Made by a program: the position numbers and the translations under genes
The notes under the pieces: generated by a model
Databases searched by the model: none
What the model saw: only the letters and a program-made list of their open reading frames with translations
Told to the model about the DNA's origin: nothing
Part shown: in pieces, positions 38,501-45,816 of the stretch
How the letters are laid out: each line of letters begins with the position of its first letter
Numbering within the stretch: the stretch's first letter is position 1
Source of the DNA: Erwinia rhapontici
GTDB lineage: Bacteria > Pseudomonadota > Gammaproteobacteria > Enterobacterales > Enterobacteriaceae
Direction of reading: 5' to 3'
Length of the DNA: 64,000 nt
NCBI RefSeq assembly: GCF_012271765.1
Contig: NZ_VRKO01000015.1
Span: 21,492-85,491 of the forward strand

Positions 38501-40269
38501 GCAATGTCAGCATCACCGCAGGCAACCGGGCGCATATCGGCGGTGCCGATGTGGTTGCGGGCAAAGATATTGCCATCACCGGCGACAGCGTGCAGATAGA
38601 TCCGGGCTACGATAAACGCACCAGTACTGAAACCTTCGAATCGAAGCAGAGCGGCTTCACCCTGGCCCTCTCCGGGGCGGTGGGCAGCGCGCTGAATACC
38701 GCGGTCAGCACCGCGCAGCAGGCAAGGAAAGAGGGCGACGGACGCCTGCAGGCACTCCAGGGAACGAAAGCGGTGCTGTCCGGGGTGCAGGGGGCGCAGG
38801 CCTGGGATCATGACAATGCTGTAACGGAAGCGGCCGATGCAAAAAATGCAGCAAATGGCGTGGAGAAAGGCGCCGATGGGGCAGAAAAAGGCGCCACCAA
38901 TACGGTGGGGGTGAATCTCTCTTATGGCAGCCAGTCGTCAAAGAGTGAGACGACCATCAAAAGCAGCCAGTCGCAGGGTAGCACCCTGAACGCCGGGCAA
39001 AACCTGTCGATCACCGCCACTGGAAAAGGTAAAGGGCCTGACAGCGGCGATATCAACATTGCAGGTAGCCAGCTTAAGGCGGGTAAAGATCTGTCGCTGG
39101 ACGCCAGTCGCGATATCCATCTGGTGTCGGCGCAGAATACCGAAAGCACCGACGGTAAAAACAGCAGTAAGGGCGGCAGCGTTGGCATCGGGATCGGAGT
39201 GGGCTCTGGCGGCTGGGGCATCAGCGTATCGGCGAGCGTCAATGCCGGTAAAGGCCATGAGAAAGGGAAGGGCCTGACGCATAGTGAAACCACCCTGGAC
39301 GCGGGCAGCGTGGTCAGCCTGAACAGCGGGCGCGACACCACGCTGAAAGGCGCACAGGTCAGCGGTGAAACCGTGACCGCTGATGTCGGACGTAACCTGA
39401 CGCTTGCCTCGCAGCAGGACAGTGACAGCTACGATGCAAAGCAGCAGAATGTCAGCGCGGGTGGGAGCTTCACCTTTGGATCCATGACCGGATCGGTGAA
39501 TATCAACGCCAACCGCGACAAGATGAACAGTGATTTTGACTCGGTGAAGGAGCAGACCGGGCTGTTCGCAGGCAGCGGCGGCTATGCTATTAAAGTAGGT
39601 GAGCACACGCAGCTGGACGGGGCGGTGATCGCCTCAACGGCCACGGCGGATAAAAACAGCCTTGATACCGGAACGCTGGGTTGGTCAGATATTCATAATC
39701 AGGCTGATTACAAAACCGAGCATCAGAGCGTGGGCTTTAACAGCGGTGGACCAATAGGGGCCAATCTTTTAAGCAACGTCAGCGCCCTGCCGATATCCGG
39801 TTCGGGTAGTGAAGGGCACGCGGAGGGGACCACCAAAGCGGCGGTCAGCGAAGGCAGCATCACCGTGCGTGATACGGCGAAGCAGCAGCAGGACGTCAGC
39901 ACCCTGAACCGCGATACGGAGCACGCCAACGACGGCAGCATTACCCCGATCTTTAACAAAGAGAAAGAGCAGAAGCGGCTGCAGCAGGCGCAGCTGGTGA
40001 GCGATATCGCCGCGCAGGCGCTGGATATCTACAACACCCACGAGGCGACCAAAGCCACGCGTGAGGCCACGGCGGCACTGGGCGATAAATCGCGTCAGGC
40101 CGGGCTTGAGGAGCGGGCGCAAAAGGCGCTGGAGCAAGGTGCGGCCCCTTATCTGGCGGGGGTGGTCAAGACCCTGACGACGCAGGATAAGCAGTACAGC
40201 GAACTGAGCGCGGCGGAGAAAGCAAATTATGCGCTGCTGGGCGGGGTACATACGGCATATCCAAAATGA
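32593..40269 (+). CDS. CdiA-like filamentous hemagglutinin (TpsA) lacking a C-terminal toxin
   Basis: 2558-residue exoprotein. Order: extended signal peptide region (MNKHCYRLIFSRTHGELRVV), cut near residue 65; TPS domain with NPNL (136-139) and NPAGI (178-182); FHA-1 repeats to about 1010; a Tyr/Trp-rich non-repeat segment (about 1020-1300) where CdiA carries its receptor-binding domain; the YP-type region (about 1300-1490, SSDYLLDRVGYDP, RLGDGFYEQRLVREQ); FHA-2 repeats to about 2330. The end matches the start of the CdiA pretoxin domain (APYLAGVVKTLTTQ) but stops at GGVHTAYPK. No VENN motif or toxin follows. A CdiI-like immunity gene overlaps the stop codon by 4 bp. Its remaining role may be adhesion. 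Confidence 0.9.
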   Translation: MNKHCYRLIFSRTHGELRVVSELARSCSSEPGQSRGIGAPRLWVTVRRVVWMLGLSLFAAPTIAAGIVADGSAPAGQRPQVIATQNGLPQVNIAAPNRSGVSHNQYRQFDVDKRGAILNNSASMTSTQLAGMIQGNPNLKLNSAPARVILNEVNSSNPSELRGFLEVAGGRAQVIVANPAGIVCNGCGTINAGRMTLTTGKTQLNADGSLAGYQVERGTVRIEGGGLNGDARHDTEYVDVLARAVDVNAGVWAKQGLNVVAGRNRISADAKTVSALATDGKAPELAIDMGQMGGMYSGHIRMIGTEAGVGVRNQGGHIQAEKTLTVSSEGKLTWQSGKQEAVTEAGGDIQLAARDSIEHHGKLHSGGTLSVDSREGDVKQSGTLAAAGDVTLKAKRGITSNGNLLAGSDANSVLTQDADLTLTSQGDIQASGKLLSKKDVKVSGQRVDLSQSTLAARRADIRAQAAGVALKNAKVDSAELIVNTAGSVAAQQAQVSAGRWDINADSLSVQRGIWSQTGEGESRFALSGQLDNTDGSIEARQLSLTSATLTNQNGRLVALNDTAQHWQVSGLLDNTHGALGSNGNLTLAVEGGLGNRGGLIFSDQQLDLTVNNALDNQGGTVRSSDDQRIVANHINNRQGLFSSGAGLELTAQQLDNPDGTLISYGKGVYHVATLNNQQGKLHSGDALAIEANEVNNQGGQLVATRALDVHTTQLNNQDQGKISSQQALTVQADRLNNRDGGLLLGTTDTDVTARTLDNRAGSVQSAGTLTLSLLETLDNRQGRVVANQALTIQGGNPGARSAGVPALDLINQGGVVQSGATLSVQTHTLNNQGGTLLSQQDLNLAVRQDYTHRAGDTLSSNGTVTLSVAGVLTNLTDWLLPGGLIVNSQDFTNQGSLVGKTLHLTTGLLLNRGRLEADSMTLNVDTLDNPATLIGDNIIVRGRVIDNHGNAAVIAATDRLDLHSGERLTNRDGGLLYSSGSLFLGSDDLIENRASSIEADGDVTVEAKRLNNLREGLNIARNAASSDYSWHRYNYYWRSYGSDVGRNKNTMTPTTQRLTFKDDAAAASNRYGTLPAIDAGSKRAQVRVKNSQGVMTNLWVNYLALKPNADGSYAMTFYETRGYRQNTVPTPYQNTVWREHDQGRLEQWDPNKHLDIADAPYVSDYNNLRERTVTGTVTRDKLVSAGVGAHILAGGNMVLRVAGQLLNDASTLSANGDLNVAGAKNIVNKGYSVNERRQEHIVDHYDRDTNHWYPTFNRDETTALTTIDAIMTGNGSVTIQGASIENVTVNQAQISSVAAAEKAAQAGREEWERNPLTANEDGTQPLTPGELALANQQQLDRVATSIPNNGLFRQDTAKGSPFLVVTDERFTSRSKFISSDYLLDRVGYDPALVIKRLGDGFYEQRLVREQMLALTGRPSEKGDDAMAQYQNLMNNGSKVAQDFHLVPGVALTPAQIAALQQDIVWLVSETVDSAEGPQTVWVPKVYLANNTVRLSGDGALIAGGNLQLSANSLSNAGNLVADQALKIDADQFLHQGGDIRADSINVQATHLTLSTNLQDALRQASMSASDISLSGTDVKLQGAKLDATQNLSLSAQNSLEIGAARSSHTASLEVISGAMGNRTRAGMEDAGSRKAQVSGEWQQALGSSLNAGGNLNLNAGQDITLQGSQVKAGGTTQLQAGGEIKLLAETTTNTTHLKANSSTSSVRNTRQEDRLLLSTLSGDQGVTLVAGKNLRVEGAQVDSEKGSIGVSAQDVIIKEARQVVIDQDSEKKREGKTKIQREMETVRDSGIGSTFSGEKGVTVIAREGDIAVAGSTLHSEEGAIALQAKRDVVINSATDRESQFSEERSVRKKFLSKKTTRTVKDDRSTLEQGSLLSGESVSITAGRDLAVVGSAIAADNDVTLAAGNNVDIVAATETESHYLLEEKKKKGLLGSGGIGFTIGSQSTRHQIDENGTTQSQSVSTVGSSQGNVSITAGNRAHIGGADVVAGKDIAITGDSVQIDPGYDKRTSTETFESKQSGFTLALSGAVGSALNTAVSTAQQARKEGDGRLQALQGTKAVLSGVQGAQAWDHDNAVTEAADAKNAANGVEKGADGAEKGATNTVGVNLSYGSQSSKSETTIKSSQSQGSTLNAGQNLSITATGKGKGPDSGDINIAGSQLKAGKDLSLDASRDIHLVSAQNTESTDGKNSSKGGSVGIGIGVGSGGWGISVSASVNAGKGHEKGKGLTHSETTLDAGSVVSLNSGRDTTLKGAQVSGETVTADVGRNLTLASQQDSDSYDAKQQNVSAGGSFTFGSMTGSVNINANRDKMNSDFDSVKEQTGLFAGSGGYAIKVGEHTQLDGAVIASTATADKNSLDTGTLGWSDIHNQADYKTEHQSVGFNSGGPIGANLLSNVSALPISGSGSEGHAEGTTKAAVSEGSITVRDTAKQQQDVSTLNRDTEHANDGSITPIFNKEKEQKRLQQAQLVSDIAAQALDIYNTHEATKATREATAALGDKSRQAGLEERAQKALEQGAAPYLAGVVKTLTTQDKQYSELSAAEKANYALLGGVHTAYPK

Positions 40270-40559
40270 TTATGGTAATTAATATGAAAGTTGAAAACGT
40301 TACATATTTATTAGGTGCTTACTTCCATCAGGATTGGTTTTTAGATGCTCCCGAATCTGATGATGTAATCAGATCTTTTGTAGCAAGAGAATCTCCTAAA
40401 AGAGTTAGTGCTCTTGAGCAGGAAATTAAATTTTTACTGATTAGTAGTGATGAGTTACCAGACAGTTTTATAGTTGGTAACCATGGATATTATGATCCGA
40501 CCTCAGATGGCTTTACAGTAAAAAAATGGCTACAACATATATTAAGTATTTTGCCATAA
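40266..40559 (+). CDS. CdiI-like contact-dependent inhibition immunity protein
   Basis: 97-residue (or 91 if started at 40284) acidic cytoplasmic protein. LLGAYFHQDWFLDAPESDDV, FVARESPKRVSALEQEI and the C-terminal YDPTSDGFTVKKWLQHIL pattern are typical of a CDI-system immunity protein family. Such proteins bind and neutralise the C-terminal toxin of a cognate CdiA. The first ATG overlaps the TpsA stop (ATGA), suggesting translational coupling. The gene is sharply more AT-rich than tpsA, as usual for exchanged toxin/immunity modules. No cognate toxin is present in the window, so it looks like an orphan. Confidence 0.8.
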   Translation: MIMVINMKVENVTYLLGAYFHQDWFLDAPESDDVIRSFVARESPKRVSALEQEIKFLLISSDELPDSFIVGNHGYYDPTSDGFTVKKWLQHILSILP

Positions 40560-40562
40560 GCT

Positions 40563-40590
40563 AAAAATCCCAGCCACCTGCCGGGATTTT
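40563..40590 (+). terminator. Terminator after the immunity gene
   Basis: AAAATCCC and GGGATTTT pair across a 12-nt loop that can pair further (CAG...CTG). The stem begins three bases after the stop codon and ends in a short T-run. Confidence 0.75.
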
Positions 40591-40808
40591 ACCTGATAAC
40601 CAGTCAGTTATATCTTAGCCGTCCGCTTCTGCACCCCCGCGATCACCTGGATAAACTCGGTCTTATGTACTGAGAACTTCGGGCAGAGATGGCGCAGTGG
40701 CTGCATCACCTCCGGTTCTGCTGAGGGGGTTAACCCACCAAAGCAGCAGTGAAAAACCGCTGTATCGACAAAGTAAACATACGAAGGAAATTCAGAGAAG
40801 GACAAAAA

Positions 40809-41129
40809 TCAGTTATTCTCTGACTCCGCTTCCTCACCTTCTTTCTCTTCCCCACCGCCCGAAATAAAGTCAGACAGCTTCATCTCACCCAGCTCATTCA
40901 TTTTTTTCTTCGCCTCTTCTAATGGCTGCGCAGCGTTTAGTTCCGCCACTTTTGCATCGGCCAGATCCGTTGCCTGTTTACGGGTTTCATCCCACTGCGT
41001 TTGTGCCGATTCCACCAGGCTGCTTGTGCGTTTGTCGGCTTCTTCTTTAATATTTTCTTTGGTTGCATCATCACAGGCTGAAATTAAGGTGATCATGGCG
41101 GTTAATGCGAGAATGCCAAATTTGTTCAT
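40809..41129 (-). CDS. Predicted coiled-coil lipoprotein
   Basis: 106-residue protein with signal peptide and lipobox (MNKFGILALTAMITLISAC; Cys19 lipidated, followed by DD, which in E. coli favours retention in the inner membrane). The mature part is a charged helix with likely coiled coil (KENIKEEADKRTSSLVESAQ, ADAKVAELNAA) and a Gly/Glu-rich acidic tail. I do not recognise a named family. It starts 14 bp after the lipid-kinase stop, so the two are probably co-transcribed. Confidence 0.75.
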   Translation of the reverse strand: MNKFGILALTAMITLISACDDATKENIKEEADKRTSSLVESAQTQWDETRKQATDLADAKVAELNAAQPLEEAKKKMNELGEMKLSDFISGGGEEKEGEEAESENN

Positions 41130-41143
41130 AGAAATAACCCTTA

Positions 41144-42061
41144 TTAAACCGACGTCGCTTGCGACGGAGAAAAAACAGTAATGGCATGTGCCTTGATGGC
41201 AAACCGGGCAGGCGTCTGCCCAATCAGTTCACCGTCGGCGTTAATATCATGAGGACGCCGCGTACTCAGCGTCATGGCGGTGGTGGATAGCGTACGCACT
41301 TTACGCCAGCGCCCGTGTGTGCCGCGCCGCAGCGCGGGCAGCAGGGCGATCATCTCCCACCAGTGCGCCACTTCCAGGCTGTAAACATCCAGGCGACCAT
41401 CGTCGGGTGCCGCACTCTGTTCCACCGTCATGCCGCCGCCGTAAAAGCGGCCGTTACCCACGGAAACCTGCACGGTTTTGACCTTCTCGGTGATGCCGTC
41501 ATGCTCCAGCGTGGCGCTGAACGGGCGGCTCTGTTTAAGCAGTTTAAAGGCCGCCAGCGCGTAGCCAAAAGTCCCCCAGCGCTTCTTCGATTCAGCGGTC
41601 AAATGGTGGGCCAGCGTGGCGGAAAACCCGATGCTGGAGACGTTAAAAAACAGGTGTCCGTTCACTTCACCCAGGTCGATAGGGCGCTGGTGCCCGGCGG
41701 CGATCACCTTCACGGCCTGAGCCAGATCGTTGGTGATGCCGATGGTGCGGGCGAAATCATTGGCGGTGCCGAGTGGCAACACACCCAGCGGCAGGCCGCT
41801 GCGCATCAGCCCTTTCGCGGCAGCGTTCAGGCTGCCATCGCCCCCACCAACGATCACCAAATCGATGCGGTCAGCGTAGTCGAGGATGATCTCGCTGCTG
41901 TCGCGACGGTCGCTGGCTTCAGGTTCAACCACCTGAATTCCCTCTGCGCTGAGCAGGGATAACACCTGCTGTTTATTGGCTTTGCCATTCCGGGAATGTT
42001 CATTAATCAGTAACAATGCGATCGGCTTTCCCTGAATATTATCATTATCATGGTTCATCAT
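41144..42061 (-). CDS. YegS/DagK-type lipid kinase
   Basis: 305-residue soluble kinase of the diacylglycerol-kinase catalytic family. The ATP-binding GGGDGSLNAAAKGL motif, the LGVLPLGTANDFARTIGI segment and the C-terminal beta-sandwich features (VSVGNGRFYGGGM, PDDGRLDVYSLE, DINADGELIG) are clear. Family members phosphorylate lipids such as phosphatidylglycerol (E. coli YegS) or diacylglycerol. It is unrelated to the membrane kinase DgkA also in this window. Two adjacent ATGs begin the gene. It forms an operon with the small lipoprotein downstream. Confidence 0.9.
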   Translation of the reverse strand: MMNHDNDNIQGKPIALLLINEHSRNGKANKQQVLSLLSAEGIQVVEPEASDRRDSSEIILDYADRIDLVIVGGGDGSLNAAAKGLMRSGLPLGVLPLGTANDFARTIGITNDLAQAVKVIAAGHQRPIDLGEVNGHLFFNVSSIGFSATLAHHLTAESKKRWGTFGYALAAFKLLKQSRPFSATLEHDGITEKVKTVQVSVGNGRFYGGGMTVEQSAAPDDGRLDVYSLEVAHWWEMIALLPALRRGTHGRWRKVRTLSTTAMTLSTRRPHDINADGELIGQTPARFAIKAHAITVFSPSQATSV

Positions 42062-42555
42062 TATTTCTCAGGTCGTCAGAGCACAATTTCTGGAGGGTCG
42101 ATGGAATCACAGCTGATTACGATGAGGCAACTCACATTTCTTAAGTTTACATTTATACATAAATAATGACGGCGCTCGTGAAATAAAACATAAAACTGCG
42201 GGGGAAATAGCCGGAGATTGATGACTGTAATAAAAGTGTCATATTCATTTTCTGTTTTAGCGGGTTATTTTGTTCTCCGTTGCTCTCTTCTGACCGCTTC
42301 TAATCATCAACGTTGATGAAATGCGGGCCTGTAATAACTTTTTCTTATGGCTGTTCGTCGTGGTTTTGCGCTTCCGTTCAGTGTTTTCGCTGCCTGGCGC
42401 CTTATTGGCCTCATTACCCTGTGTTTTGCAGGTCATAAGTTTTTTGTTGTACAGCGCAAAGCCAATGATATAGTCGCTGAGACACAACATCATCTCTCTG
42501 ATTACCCTAACAATAACAACATCAGGGTCAGACCATTACGCACAAGGAATTCGTC
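42062..42555. other. Divergent regulatory region between lipid kinase and gdhA
   Basis: About 490 bp, AT-rich, with no convincing gene on either strand. AAGGAAT just before 42556 is the gdhA ribosome binding site. No specific operator could be assigned. Confidence 0.6.
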
Positions 42556-43899
42556 ATGACAGCTTTTCACTCTCTGGAGTCGTTTCTCACCTCCGTTCAG
42601 CAGCGCGATCCGCACCAGCCTGAATACCTGCAAGCCGTACGCGAAGTATTCACCTCACTGTGGCCATTCCTGGAGCGTAACCCGCAATATCAGGAACAGA
42701 GCCTGCTGGAACGCCTGGTGGAACCGGAACGTGTGATCCAGTTCCGCGTGGCCTGGACGGATGACAAAGGTCAGGTACAGGTGAATCGCGCATGGCGCGT
42801 GCAGTTCAGTTCATCGATTGGCCCGTATAAAGGCGGGATGCGTTTCCATCCGTCAGTCAACCTGTCGATCCTGAAATTCCTCGGGTTTGAGCAGACGTTT
42901 AAAAATGCGCTGACCACGTTGCCGATGGGCGGCGGGAAAGGCGGTTCTGACTTCAATCCGAAAGGGAAAAGCAACGCGGAAGTGATGCGTTTCTGCCAGG
43001 CGCTGATGACCGAACTGTATCGTCACCTTGGTCCGGATACCGATGTGCCTGCGGGCGATATCGGCGTGGGTGGCCGTGAAGTGGCCTTTATGTCCGGGAT
43101 GATGAAGAAGCTGTCAAACAACACGGCCTGCGTGTTTACCGGTAAAGGCCTGTCGTTTGGCGGCAGCCTGATCCGCCCGGAAGCCACCGGCTACGGTCTG
43201 GTGTACTTCACCGATGCGATGTTAAAACGTCATGGTCTGGGCTTTGAAGGCAGCACGGTCTCGGTATCCGGTGCGGGCAACGTGGCGCAGTACGCCATTG
43301 AAAAAGCGATGGAGCTGGGCGCTCGCGTGCTGACGGCGTCTGACTCTCGCGGCACGGTAGTGGATGAAGCCGGGTTTACCCCTGAGAAGCTGGCTCATCT
43401 GGCTGAAATCAAAAACGTGCGTTACGGCAGCGTGGAAGACTATGCGCGCGAACGTCAGCTGGTTTACCTCGCCGGGCAGCAGCCGTGGAGCGTACCGGTA
43501 GATATCGCCTTACCTTGTGCTACACAGAACGAGCTGGATCTGCCTGCGGCGCGTCAGCTGATTGCTAATGGTGTGAAAGCCGTGGCCGAAGGCGCCAATA
43601 TGCCGACCACGATCCAGGCGACCGATGCGTTCCTGGATGCGGGTGTGTTGTTTGCCCCAGGGAAAGCGGCGAATGCCGGCGGTGTGGCAACTTCCGGTCT
43701 GGAGATGGCACAGAACGCAGCGCGTCTGAGCTGGAAAGCCGAGAAGGTGGACATTCGTCTGCAACATATCATGCTGGATATCCATCACGCCTGCGTCGAG
43801 CACGGCGGGGAAGGGAAGCAGACCCACTACGTGCACGGCGCGAATATCGCCGGGTTTGTAAAAGTGGCCGATGCGATGCTGGCACAGGGCGTGTTGTAA
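42556..43899 (+). CDS. gdhA: NADP-specific glutamate dehydrogenase
   Basis: Hexameric cytoplasmic enzyme that makes glutamate from 2-oxoglutarate, ammonia and NADPH. The 447-residue product equals E. coli GdhA in length and is very similar throughout. The substrate site includes GPYKGGMRFHPSVN and the catalytic Lys128 in MGGGKGGSDF. The dinucleotide-binding motif is VSVSGAGNVAQYA. The gene has its own promoter region and is convergent with a permease, separated by a hairpin. In E. coli gdhA lies elsewhere, so this is a rearranged or accessory location. Confidence 0.97.
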   Translation: MTAFHSLESFLTSVQQRDPHQPEYLQAVREVFTSLWPFLERNPQYQEQSLLERLVEPERVIQFRVAWTDDKGQVQVNRAWRVQFSSSIGPYKGGMRFHPSVNLSILKFLGFEQTFKNALTTLPMGGGKGGSDFNPKGKSNAEVMRFCQALMTELYRHLGPDTDVPAGDIGVGGREVAFMSGMMKKLSNNTACVFTGKGLSFGGSLIRPEATGYGLVYFTDAMLKRHGLGFEGSTVSVSGAGNVAQYAIEKAMELGARVLTASDSRGTVVDEAGFTPEKLAHLAEIKNVRYGSVEDYARERQLVYLAGQQPWSVPVDIALPCATQNELDLPAARQLIANGVKAVAEGANMPTTIQATDAFLDAGVLFAPGKAANAGGVATSGLEMAQNAARLSWKAEKVDIRLQHIMLDIHHACVEHGGEGKQTHYVHGANIAGFVKVADAMLAQGVL

Positions 43900-43916
43900 C
43901 GTCCCGTCCCTGGTAG

Positions 43917-43941
43917 GGGGTGACCATTTTTCGGTCGCCCC
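43917..43941. terminator. Hairpin between gdhA and the CycA-like permease
   Basis: GGGGTGACC and GGTCGCCCC pair (one G-T mismatch-type pair) across a 7-nt loop containing TTTTT. The preceding GGTAGG resembles the GTAGGGG repeat family. It serves convergent transcripts. Confidence 0.65.
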
Positions 43942-43963
43942 GAATCCTGCACCTGCATAACCC

Positions 43964-45352
43964 TTATGCCATTACCGTCTGTTCCCGCCGTTGCTTCACC
44001 CGCCAGACCCACGCCAGCAAAATAAACCACAGCGGCATCGCACACAGCGCCATCAGCGTATCGCGGTCAAACACCATGACCACCAGTGAAAACAGAAAGA
44101 ACAGCAGCGTGATCCAGCTCATCAGAACCCCGGCAGGCATCTTAAACGTCGACTGCTGGTGCAGCTCCGGGCAGCGTTTGCGGTACACCAGATACGCCAC
44201 CAGAATCATCCCCCAGGTATAAATCACCAGTATCGCTGCCAGCGTGGACACCACGGTGAACAGCGTCATCACGTTGGGCACCAGGAACAGCAGCAGCGTA
44301 CCGCTTAACATACAGAAGCAGGAGAACATCAGGCTGCGAACCGGAATGCGGGTGGTGCGCGACAGAATGCGGAACTGCCAGTGGGCGTGCTGCTCCACCG
44401 ACAGGCCGTACAGCATACGTGTGCTGGAATAGACGCCGCTGTTGGCGGATGACATCGCCGACGTCAGCGCCACAAAGTTAATCACGGCCGCGGCGGCAGG
44501 CAGCCCGGCTTTAGCAAACAGCGTAACGAACGGGCTGGTATCCGGTGAGATATGCTGCCAGGAGGTGACGGCGATGATCACCACCATCGACAGCACATAG
44601 AAGATAATAATGCGCAGCGGGATTGCCCGGATGGCTTTCGGCAACACCTTTTCCGGCGATTTGGTTTCGGCACTCATGGTGCCCAACAGCTCAATGCCGG
44701 TATAAGAGAAAATCGCGATCTGAAAACCGGCAAAGAAGCCCACGATTCCGTGCGGCATAAACACCGCCGGGTCGCTGAGATTATGCAGTGAGGCGGTGAC
44801 GCCATCCGGCGATGTCCAGCCGCTGCCAATCATCCAGATGCCGGTAACAATCAGCGCGATAATGGCGATCACCTTAATAATCGCAAACCAGAACTCGGCC
44901 TCGCCAAACATCTTCACCGACAGCAAATTAAACAGACACAGCAGCCCCAGGGTCAGCAGCGCCGGGATCCACGGCGACAGCTCGGGCAGCCAGAACTGCA
45001 TATACCCGCCGCACACCACCACGTCGGCAATGCAGGTCACCACCCAGCTGAGCCAGTAAGACCAGCCAAGAAAGAAGCTGGCCTTCGGGCCGAGGTAGTC
45101 GGAAACAAAATCGGCAAATGAACGGTAATCCAGCCGGGTGAGCAGCAGCTCACCCATCGCACGCATCACCATATACATAAAGAAGCCCACCACCACATAG
45201 GTGATCAGGATCGAGGTGCCGGAGACCGCGATGGTTTTGCCTGCCCCCATAAACAACCCGGTGCCAATTGCGCCGCCCAGCGAGATCAGCTGGATATGGC
45301 GCGAACTGAGGCCGCGATGCAGGTTTTGCTGTGTATCCATTTGGTCAGACAT
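43964..45352 (-). CDS. Amino-acid permease of the AAT family, CycA-like
   Basis: 462-residue APC transporter with twelve predicted helices. LHRGLSSRHIQLISLGGAIG, MRAMGELLLTRLDYRSFADF and VALTSAMSSANSGVYSSTRM are closest to CycA, the H+ symporter for D-serine, D-alanine and glycine. Divergence from CycA in the C-terminal half means it may be a paralogue with different specificity. GAGAGGA precedes the ATG. It is divergent from dld across a 464-bp region. Confidence 0.85.
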   Translation of the reverse strand: MSDQMDTQQNLHRGLSSRHIQLISLGGAIGTGLFMGAGKTIAVSGTSILITYVVVGFFMYMVMRAMGELLLTRLDYRSFADFVSDYLGPKASFFLGWSYWLSWVVTCIADVVVCGGYMQFWLPELSPWIPALLTLGLLCLFNLLSVKMFGEAEFWFAIIKVIAIIALIVTGIWMIGSGWTSPDGVTASLHNLSDPAVFMPHGIVGFFAGFQIAIFSYTGIELLGTMSAETKSPEKVLPKAIRAIPLRIIIFYVLSMVVIIAVTSWQHISPDTSPFVTLFAKAGLPAAAAVINFVALTSAMSSANSGVYSSTRMLYGLSVEQHAHWQFRILSRTTRIPVRSLMFSCFCMLSGTLLLFLVPNVMTLFTVVSTLAAILVIYTWGMILVAYLVYRKRCPELHQQSTFKMPAGVLMSWITLLFFLFSLVVMVFDRDTLMALCAMPLWFILLAWVWRVKQRREQTVMA

Positions 45353-45816
45353 CGCATCCTCTCAACATTGATGAGTCGCAGGCAAAACCACCCCTTCCCT
45401 ATAGTATTATCAGGGAGTTACGTTCTGATGGATTCGGAAAGTGGTCCACATGCTCGCGCTGCGTTGTAACAAAGTCAACACATCAAAGTCCGTAATTATT
45501 CACTTTTTGATCACATTCAAGTTTTTGAAAAACAGGGGAAAAGTTTTCTATATGCATAAATAGTGCATATTAATTGCATAAAATAATTTTTCCTATTAGC
45601 CAGAAAAAAACTAACTATTTATTCATCAAAGGGCGTGAGGAAGGGGCGTAAAAAATTCTTCGTTGTGGACAAAATCGTTTTGCGCGCTTTTTATAAAGAT
45701 AAAGGGTGGACATCTCAGCATGACAGAATTTCACCCTCTCATGCTGGCCCAGACTCGGCCCCCTCAGGTACAATCCTCGCTGCTAAAAAAATGAGCTATG
45801 GAGAGGCAGTCATAAC
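45353..45816. other. Divergent regulatory region between CycA-like permease and dld
   Basis: 464 bp, AT-rich in the middle, with three closely spaced TGCATA/TGCAT motifs at about 45552-45580. No gene is visible. The repeated hexamers could be regulatory but match no operator I can name with confidence. Confidence 0.5.

Noticed and set aside
32593..40269. Frameshifted toxin domain in another frame after the tpsA stop
   Set aside because: The sequence right after the stop is the immunity gene; no alternative frame extends the pretoxin region or contains VENN.
40608..40805. 65-residue minus-strand frame after the immunity gene
   Set aside because: The end (KFSVHKTEFIQVIAGVQKRT) looks mildly protein-like and may be a remnant, but no family is recognised and the start has no support.
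42257..42493. 78-residue minus-strand frame upstream of gdhA
   Set aside because: Lys/Thr-rich low-complexity sequence in an AT-rich leader; no start signal or homology.
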